The notes under the pieces are model-generated. The model searched no databases, was not told where the DNA came from, and saw nothing but the letters and a program-made list of their open reading frames with translations. A stretch of DNA of 64,000 bases from contig NZ_LWUD01000002.1 of NCBI RefSeq assembly GCF_001654615.1, positions 1 through 64,000 of the forward strand, in the 5' to 3' direction. Each line of letters starts with the position of its first letter. The stretch's first letter is position 1. Of this stretch, positions 58,478 through 64,000 are shown piece after piece. The stretch comes from Ligilactobacillus aviarius. Its GTDB lineage: Bacteria; Bacillota; Bacilli; Lactobacillales; Lactobacillaceae. The position numbers were made by a program, and so were the translations under genes.

Positions 58478-60418
58478 ATGGCAAAGAGAACAGATATTGA
58501 GATCCTTGCACCGGCAACGGGGAAGGTCTTACCATTATGCGAAACAAAGGATGAAGTTTTTTCAGCAGGAACAATGGGCCAAGGATTCGGCCTTGAACCA
58601 TCAGCTGAAGGTGAAATCGAAGTTGTTGCTCCGGTTAGCGGAACGGTCATGATGTTGGCTGACACCAAGCACGCAATTGGAATTCAAACTACGGATGGGC
58701 TTGAAATTTTGATCCACATGGGAATCGATACGGTCAATCTGAAAGGAACTCCATTTACGGTTCATTGCGAACAAGGTTCAACGGTTAAAGCGGGGCAACC
58801 GATTGCAACGATGAACTTAAAAGAAATTGAAGCTCACAAACTTGCCAAGACGATCATGGTGATCGTAACGAACTCAGCTGATAAACTTGAAAGTCTTTCA
58901 TTAGATGAAGGCGAAATTCAAGCCGGCGAACCAGCCGTTGATGCACACTTGAAAGGTGTCGGCAAAAAGAAAAAGGGCAAACGGGATTACGATGCCTTAG
59001 CAACGACGATCATCAAGTTAGTTGGCGGGAAGGAAAACGTGAATAACTTGATCCACTGTATTACCCGGTTGCGGTTCTACTTAAAGGACGAAAGCAAAGC
59101 AGACACTGAAGCATTGAAGAATACCGATGGCGTAATCGATGTGATGAAGGCTTCAGGCCAGTATCAAGTTGTCATCGGGAATGAAGTGATGAACGTTTTT
59201 GATGCGGTAATGAAGCAATTAGGACCGTTGGATGAAGACGCAGCCGCTGCTCAACCGGCAGAAAATGACGGAAAGAACCCAATCAGCCGGGCCTTTGGTA
59301 ATTTGATCGGCTTTATTACCGGGTCAATGAGTCCGGTAATCGGCGTTATCGCCGCATCTGGGATCATCAAAGGAATCTTGGCATTGTTGACTTTGCCTCA
59401 ATTAGGTGCGATCTTAAGCGTAAAGAGTACGATGTACATGACGGTTAGTGCGATGGCGGACTCCGCCTTCTTCTTCCTGCCGATTTTAGTTGGTTATTCA
59501 GCTGCTAAACGGCTCGGTAGTGATCCAATCGTTGCCGCTGTTATCGGGGGTGTCTTGACTTATCCGCAAATCATTACTTGGGGGAAAGCCTTCAAGACAA
59601 TGTTTACCATTGGCGGATTCCACTTCCAATTCTTGAACTACACGTATTCAATTTTCCCGATGATCGTTGCTGCATGGTTGGCAAAGAAGGTTGGTGACTG
59701 GTTGAAAGACCACTTGCCAAGTTACCTGCAAATGATCTTCAATCCGTTGATCACGATTTTAGTAGTTTCAACGATCACCTTAGTAATCACTGGCCCAATT
59801 ATTCAAGGAGCTGCGAACGGAATTGCCGACTTCGTTAACTGGTTGGTTCAAGCATCAGGTTGGATCGGCGGTTTGATTATCGGTGGTTTCTATCAATTAC
59901 TGGTTATTTTCGGGTTGCACTGGGGCGTTGTGCCGTTGGTTGCCCAACAAATTGCCCAAACGCATCAAAGTGCTTTGAACGCAATTATTTCAGTTACAAT
60001 GGTTTCTCAAGGAGCTGCTGTTTTAGCAGTTGCAATCAAATCAAAAAAGGATAACATGAAAGAACTTGGCTTTGCAGCTGCCATTTCAGCCTTCTGCGGA
60101 GTTACAGAACCTGCAATTTATGGGATCAACTTACGTTACAAGAAACTTTTCGTTTCTGGCTTGATCGGTTCAGCCGTTGGTGGGTTGATTACTGGCTTGA
60201 TGCACGGAACAATGTACGGCTTTACGGGTTCATTGATTGGATTCTCATCATTCTTCAATCCAGCCCATCCAACCCAATTAACAAGTTTCTACGCATTCTT
60301 GCTTTCAAGCATTGCCGCCATTATCGTTTCATTCCTTGTAACATGGTTCTGGGGCTACAACGACAACATGTCAATGGGCAAGAAAGTTGAAAAGAAGAAA
60401 CGCCCAGGAACAAAATAA
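58478..60418 (+). CDS. treP: Trehalose-type PTS transporter, EIIABC fusion
   Basis: The 646-residue protein imports and phosphorylates trehalose. Domain order is EIIA (residues about 5-150, phospho-His in ILIHMGIDTV near 79), EIIB (about 170-245, phospho-Cys in LIHCITRLRFYL near 194) and EIIC (about 275-630, with FHWG-like LLVIFGLHWGVVPLVAQQ and GVTEPAIYGINLRYK). Fused glucose-family PTS proteins usually carry EIIA at the C-terminus; here it is N-terminal. Specificity is assigned from the treR-treC neighbourhood. ATG follows GAGGAGG. The control region has a TreR-type operator and two cre sites. Confidence 0.9.
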   Translation: MAKRTDIEILAPATGKVLPLCETKDEVFSAGTMGQGFGLEPSAEGEIEVVAPVSGTVMMLADTKHAIGIQTTDGLEILIHMGIDTVNLKGTPFTVHCEQGSTVKAGQPIATMNLKEIEAHKLAKTIMVIVTNSADKLESLSLDEGEIQAGEPAVDAHLKGVGKKKKGKRDYDALATTIIKLVGGKENVNNLIHCITRLRFYLKDESKADTEALKNTDGVIDVMKASGQYQVVIGNEVMNVFDAVMKQLGPLDEDAAAAQPAENDGKNPISRAFGNLIGFITGSMSPVIGVIAASGIIKGILALLTLPQLGAILSVKSTMYMTVSAMADSAFFFLPILVGYSAAKRLGSDPIVAAVIGGVLTYPQIITWGKAFKTMFTIGGFHFQFLNYTYSIFPMIVAAWLAKKVGDWLKDHLPSYLQMIFNPLITILVVSTITLVITGPIIQGAANGIADFVNWLVQASGWIGGLIIGGFYQLLVIFGLHWGVVPLVAQQIAQTHQSALNAIISVTMVSQGAAVLAVAIKSKKDNMKELGFAAAISAFCGVTEPAIYGINLRYKKLFVSGLIGSAVGGLITGLMHGTMYGFTGSLIGFSSFFNPAHPTQLTSFYAFLLSSIAAIIVSFLVTWFWGYNDNMSMGKKVEKKKRPGTK

Positions 60419-60439
60419 AAGTATTAATTAACCGATAAG

Positions 60440-60474
60440 ATCTCAATCACTTTGTTAGTGGTTGAGATTTTTTT
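60440..60474 (+). terminator. Terminator of treP
   Basis: ATCTCAATCAC pairs with GTGGTTGAGAT (one mismatch) and is followed by TTTTTT. Confidence 0.85.
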
Positions 60475-60574
60475 ATGTAATTCAACTATAATAAAAGTGT
60501 TAATTTGCATTGACATTGATAATTTATGTTGTGTAAAATATAAATTAATTTGAAATATTGAGAGAAGGATCATT

Positions 60575-61261
60575 TTGAAAACCAAAAAGAAAATGTCGCT
60601 TGCCCAGCGAATTAACATTCTACGGGCAGCGGTCATGGGAGCGAACGATGGAATTTTGTCAGTTGCCGGAATCGTTATCGGGGTTGCCGGAGCGGCGACA
60701 AGCAACTTTGCGATTTTTATTTCCGGGATCGCCGGAATGTTAGCCGGAACGGTTTCAATGGCGATGGGCGAATATGTTTCGGTCAGTGCTGAAAAGGATT
60801 CGCAAAAGCAAGCGATTGTGACTGAAAAGCAAGCTCTTAAAGATGATTACGATGGTGAATATGATTTTGTAAGACAAAAGTATTTGAAGAAGGGCATTAA
60901 GCCGGAATTGGTTGAAAAGGCCGTTCATGAAATGATGGAACGGGATGCATTGCGAACAATGGTGCGTGAACGGTATGGGTTTGACGTCGATGAATTTACC
61001 AGCCCGTATGCGGCCGCAATCGCATCAATGATCTCATTCCCGTTAGGTTCGATCTTACCGTTGTGCTCAATTTCATTTTTCCCGCATTCGATCAAGATTG
61101 TCGCAACGTTTATCGCGGTGATCATTGCGTTGGCAATTACCGGCTGGGCGGCTGCCTGGTTGAATCACGCTAATAAGCTTCACGGAACGGTGCGGAATGT
61201 GATTTCCGGGATCATTACGATGTTAGTAACATATGGAATTGGTCATTTATTCGCACACTAG
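60575..61261 (+). CDS. VIT-family Fe2+/Mn2+ transporter, copy 1
   Basis: The 228-residue protein starts at TTG 60575 behind AGAGAAGGAT. It has five membrane helices and the VIT1/CCC1 pattern: LRAAVMGANDGILSVAGIVIGV in the first helix, MAMGEYVSVSAEKDSQ ending the second, a cytoplasmic three-helix metal-binding region with many Glu/Asp (about residues 80-140) and SFPLGSILPLCSI. Plant VIT1 moves iron and manganese into vacuoles; bacterial forms are thought to export these metals. It lies 17 bp before a second copy. Confidence 0.85.
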   Translation: MKTKKKMSLAQRINILRAAVMGANDGILSVAGIVIGVAGAATSNFAIFISGIAGMLAGTVSMAMGEYVSVSAEKDSQKQAIVTEKQALKDDYDGEYDFVRQKYLKKGIKPELVEKAVHEMMERDALRTMVRERYGFDVDEFTSPYAAAIASMISFPLGSILPLCSISFFPHSIKIVATFIAVIIALAITGWAAAWLNHANKLHGTVRNVISGIITMLVTYGIGHLFAH

Positions 61262-61278
61262 AAAGGAGGACTTAGACG

Positions 61279-61971
61279 ATGACAAAGAAGAAAAAAGATG
61301 AACAACGCTCAGCAATGGGTGAACGCTTGAATGTTTTACGGGCCGGGGTTTTAGGCTCAAACGACGGAATTTTAACGGTTGTCGGGGTCCTTTTTAGTGT
61401 GGCGGTTGCAACGTCGAACCGGTTTACGATTTTTATTGCCGGCTTGTCTGATTTGCTTGCCTGTGCCTTTTCAATGGCTTCGGGCGAATACGCTTCGGTA
61501 AGTACCCAACGCGACATGGAACAGGTAACGGTTAAGGAAGAACAGGCTCTTTTAAAAAAGGACCGCGAAGGTGAATTAGCCGCAGTTCGGAAATACTACA
61601 TGGAAAAAGGGGTTTCCGAAGAAACGGCCGAAGACATTGCGGAAGACTTGCTGAATAAAAAGCCGCTTGAAACGGTGGTCGATGTTAAGCACGGATTGAT
61701 TTTGAATGAGTACATGAACCCGTGGAATGCAGCTTTTTCGTCATTAATTTCCGCTTCACTTGGCGGAATCTTCCCGTTAGCGGCGATGACTTTTAGTCCG
61801 GTAAAATGGATGTGGCCGATCACGATCTTGGCCGTTTGCGTTTCCGTTTCATTGACCGGTTATCTAAGTGCCAAGCTTGGAAACGGATTGGTTAAAGTGG
61901 CGATTAAGCGGAACTTGATCGTCGGGATCATTACGATGATCATTCACTACACGTTAGGATTAATGATTTAG
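61279..61971 (+). CDS. VIT-family Fe2+/Mn2+ transporter, copy 2
   Basis: The 230-residue protein follows copy 1 by 17 bp behind AAAGGAGG and has the same order: LRAGVLGSNDGILTVVGVLF, FSMASGEYASVSTQRDMEQ, a charged cytoplasmic section (RKYYMEKGVSEETAEDIAED) and SASLGGIFPLAAMTF. The two copies are clearly paralogous but well diverged, so the duplication is old. They may work together as a heteromer; VIT1 is known to be dimeric. Confidence 0.85.
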   Translation: MTKKKKDEQRSAMGERLNVLRAGVLGSNDGILTVVGVLFSVAVATSNRFTIFIAGLSDLLACAFSMASGEYASVSTQRDMEQVTVKEEQALLKKDREGELAAVRKYYMEKGVSEETAEDIAEDLLNKKPLETVVDVKHGLILNEYMNPWNAAFSSLISASLGGIFPLAAMTFSPVKWMWPITILAVCVSVSLTGYLSAKLGNGLVKVAIKRNLIVGIITMIIHYTLGLMI

Positions 61972-62009
61972 ACGCTTTACAGGGATTTGAATAACGTTTA
62001 AAATGAAAG

Positions 62010-62206
62010 TAACAATTTCAATGACCGGGTTGAAGTAGAAAATCCAATAACAGAGAGGTTTCAAGCGCTGAAAGGAACCAGGATTTTCGAAGTGGGACCG
62101 ACCAGAAATTCCAACTAAATATTGGTAACAAGTGGCAGAATAACTGCAAATTAGGTGGTACCACGGTTAAAATCGCCCTATTCAGAAATGATGGGGCGAT
62201 TTTTTT
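62010..62206 (+). promoter_or_regulatory. T-box riboswitch (tRNA-Trp) upstream of trpS
   Basis: The leader has a Stem I with AAAATCC/GGATTTT arms, a specifier codon TGG at 62093-62095 (in CGAAGTGGGACC), the conserved T-box AGGTGGTACCACGG at 62153-62166, and a terminator formed by ATCGCCC and GGGGCGAT with a T run (62171-62206). Uncharged tRNA-Trp should favour the antiterminator and raise trpS expression. Confidence 0.93.
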
Positions 62207-62236
62207 GATGGTCAAGGAAAAGAAAGGAATTTTATC

Positions 62237-63253
62237 ATGGCAGAAAAACCAGTAATTTTAACCGGTGATCGTCCAACCGGCAAACTTCACATCGGACACT
62301 ATGTTGGTTCATTAAAGAACCGGGTTGAAATGCAGAATACAGGGAAATACACGCCGTTCATCATGATTGCCGACCAGCAAGCATTGACGGATAATGCGCG
62401 TGATCCGGAAAAAATCCGCAAATCATTGATCGAAGTTGCATTGGATTACCTTGCAGTGGGCTTGGATCCATCCAAATCAACGATTTTTGTTCAATCCCAA
62501 ATTCCAGCCCTTTCAGAATTGAACCTGTACTACTTGAATTTAGTTACGGTTTCGCGGTTGGAACGGAACCCAACCGTCAAGGCTGAAATTCAGCAAAAGA
62601 ACTTTGAACGGTCGATCCCAGCTGGATTCTTTACATATCCGGTCAGCCAAGCAGCCGATATTACGGCATTTAAGGCCAGCCTTGTGCCAGTCGGCGATGA
62701 CCAGGAACCAATGCTTGAACAAACGCGGGAAATTGTCCGGAGTTTCAACTCAATTTACGGCGATGTTTTAGTCGAACCCAAAGGCGTTTTCCCACCAAAG
62801 GGTTCAGGACGAATTCCAGGATTAGACGGCAATGCTAAGATGAGCAAGTCGTTAGGCAATGCAATTTATCTTTCAGATGACGCAGACACATTGCGGAAAA
62901 AGATCATGTCAATGTACACGGATCCAAATCACATTCACGTTGAAGATCCAGGGCAAGTCGAAGGCAACATGGTCTTTACCTACCTTGACATTTTTGATGA
63001 TGATAAGGAAAAAGTTGCTGAATTGAAAGCCCAATATCAGCACGGCGGATTGGGCGATGTGAAAATCAAACGTTACCTGAATGAAGTCCTTGAAAATGTC
63101 TTAGGACCAATTCGGCAACGACGGGAAGAATTCGCCAAAGACATTCCAGCGGTTTACGATATGTTGAAAAAAGGCAGCGAACACGCCAACGAGGTTGCAA
63201 ACCAAACCCTTGAAGAAGTGCGGCACGCGATCGGCGTTGATTATTTTGGATAA
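62237..63253 (+). CDS. trpS: Tryptophanyl-tRNA synthetase
   Basis: The 338-residue class I synthetase charges tRNA-Trp. The HIGH motif is [14 protein letters not shown] (about residue 19) and the KMSKS loop is [11 protein letters not shown] (about 201); GDRPTGKLH and [13 protein letters not shown] are also typical. ATG 62237 follows AAAGAAAGGAA. The gene is controlled by the T-box leader just upstream, whose specifier is a Trp codon. Confidence 0.96.
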   Translation: MAEKPVILTGDRPTGKLHIGHYVGSLKNRVEMQNTGKYTPFIMIADQQALTDNARDPEKIRKSLIEVALDYLAVGLDPSKSTIFVQSQIPALSELNLYYLNLVTVSRLERNPTVKAEIQQKNFERSIPAGFFTYPVSQAADITAFKASLVPVGDDQEPMLEQTREIVRSFNSIYGDVLVEPKGVFPPKGSGRIPGLDGNAKMSKSLGNAIYLSDDADTLRKKIMSMYTDPNHIHVEDPGQVEGNMVFTYLDIFDDDKEKVAELKAQYQHGGLGDVKIKRYLNEVLENVLGPIRQRREEFAKDIPAVYDMLKKGSEHANEVANQTLEEVRHAIGVDYFG

Positions 63254-63254
63254 T

Positions 63255-63290
63255 AAAAATGGCATTCAGAAAATTCTGAATGTCATTTTT
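63255..63290. terminator. Bidirectional terminator after trpS
   Basis: AAAAATGGCATTCAGA pairs with TCTGAATGTCATTTTT (one mismatch) around AAAT, at the junction with the converging minus-strand gene. Confidence 0.88.
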
Positions 63291-64000
63291 ACTTAAACGC
63301 ATAATTATATTGATAATACTTGGCCGACAACTTCGTCAATGTTCCGCTCATCCGCAAGCTGTTGATGACTTGTGAAACTTGTTTGGCAAGCTGGTCATCG
63401 TTTGTAATGGCAAACAGTTGCTGCGATAAAATTTGCGGATCGCTAACCTTTTTAAATGGCGGTAGTTTTAAACTCGAATTGTTGATCTGGGCTGCCTTTT
63501 CCCGTTCCGGATGCTTATCAAGGTAAAGGTTATATTGATATTGGTTCAATAAAATTGCCTTAACTTGATTTTGGTCAAGGGCGTTGACCAGCTGATCGAC
63601 CGTCGCAAACTTTTGCGGTTTAAGTTGCAGTTGCGTTAACATTGCCTCCTGTCCGCTTTCGCCCAAAATTCCAACCTTTTTATTTTGAAGACCGGTCAAT
63701 GAGCGGGCTTTCGTGCTCAGCATCACATTTTTAATGTACAGGTAAGGCTGCGTTTGATAAACGTTTTTCAATTTTGGGGTTGAAAAGCCCATTGCCAGGT
63801 CTAGTTGGTGGTCAGCAACAGCTTCTTCCAGCTGAGATTGCTGCCGGTATTGGCGAATTACAACCTTTCGGTGGAGCTTTTGCCCAATTTGAAGCGCAAG
63901 CCGCCGGTCAAATGCACTTGAGTTGTGATTGGTGGCTTCGGTTTGAATTCCGACCTTTAAAACCGGGGCGGCTTCGATTCGTGAAAAGAGTCCGCTGATC
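63289..64000 (-). CDS. Amino-acid-type ABC transporter substrate-binding protein (family 3), partial
   Basis: The frame continues beyond 63792 to the right window edge, giving about 237 residues without an N-terminus. The visible start reads ISGLFSRIEAAPVLKVGIQT, then IGQKLHRKVVIRQYRQQSQL, EEAVADHQLDLAMGFS, GLQNKKVGILGESGQEAM, NQVKAILLNQYQYNLYL and DQLAKQVSQVINSLRMSGTL, the pattern of family-3 solute-binding proteins for polar amino acids. The signal peptide and any partner transporter genes lie outside the window. Confidence 0.78.
   Translation of the reverse strand, partial: ISGLFSRIEAAPVLKVGIQTEATNHNSSAFDRRLALQIGQKLHRKVVIRQYRQQSQLEEAVADHQLDLAMGFSTPKLKNVYQTQPYLYIKNVMLSTKARSLTGLQNKKVGILGESGQEAMLTQLQLKPQKFATVDQLVNALDQNQVKAILLNQYQYNLYLDKHPEREKAAQINNSSLKLPPFKKVSDPQILSQQLFAITNDDQLAKQVSQVINSLRMSGTLTKLSAKYYQYNYAFK

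Noticed and set aside
1..64000. tRNA, rRNA, prophage or replication-origin features
   Set aside because: I looked for cloverleaf-type ends, conserved rRNA blocks, phage structural genes and DnaA-box clusters and saw none I could support.

Overview
The window looks like a chromosomal segment of a low-to-moderate GC lactic acid bacterium of the family Lactobacillaceae. This rests on an X-prolyl dipeptidyl aminopeptidase (PepX) and a proline iminopeptidase, a giant mucus-binding (MucBP-type) adhesin, LPQTG/FPQTG sortase substrates, a T-box-controlled trpS, PTS-driven trehalose uptake and AGGAGG-type ribosome binding sites. I cannot fix the genus from sequence alone. No rRNA, tRNA, prophage or CRISPR array was seen.

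Layout. 1-309: the end of an IS3/IS150-type element (orfA, minus strand, cut by the window edge). 502-24272: a surface-protein region. It holds a 3.7-kilo-residue MucBP adhesin whose signal peptide is separated from the rest by a one-base frameshift in a G6 run, a lipid flippase, an S33 peptidase, a DUF4097-type protein, a lipoprotein, and two paralogous adhesins with Cna_B/SpaA folds and very long Ser/Lys tracts. 24332-27336: glutaminase, ammonium transporter and an ECF S-component. 27923-35554: PepX, a CPA2 Na+/H+ antiporter behind a terminator-like leader, a lone PTS EIIC with a DUF915 hydrolase, and cardiolipin synthase. 35595-38774: purine salvage (xpt-pbuX under a guanine riboswitch, guaC divergent). 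38942-47744: a GntR regulator, galE, galM, a HAD phosphatase, an AI-2E-family exporter, a MalY-type lyase, gpmA, a HhH-GPD glycosylase and small membrane proteins. 48213-53556: an envelope module (FPQTG protein behind a G11 tract, lipoproteins, two zinc-ribbon membrane proteins). 53709-55824: an orphan PhnD-like binding protein and an ORC-like AAA+ ATPase preceded by three 29-bp iteron-like repeats. 55870-60418: trehalose regulon (treR-treC, divergent treP). 60575-64000: two VIT-family metal transporters, T-box/trpS, and a truncated amino-acid binding protein.

The main points of interest are: (1) an 11-G tract between a plausible -35 and -10 just upstream of a cell-wall protein, which looks like a phase-variable promoter; (2) a G6 frameshift in the giant adhesin's signal peptide; (3) the AAA+ ATPase whose promoter and leader are built of three 29-bp repeats, each with two AGTTTAAA boxes one helical turn apart; (4) a roughly 120-130-bp structured dispersed repeat present twice (13835-13953 and 38811-38940); (5) a promoter-terminator leader before the Na+/H+ antiporter with no gene between; (6) a PhnD-like secreted protein with no proper start codon at its ribosome binding site and no lipobox.

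The genes form a coherent picture of a host- or plant-associated fermenter: four sortase substrates and several lipoproteins at the surface, proline-peptide use, trehalose and galactose use, purine salvage, and ion/ammonia homeostasis. Gene functions come from motif recognition by eye; regulatory calls are inferred from base composition and symmetry.
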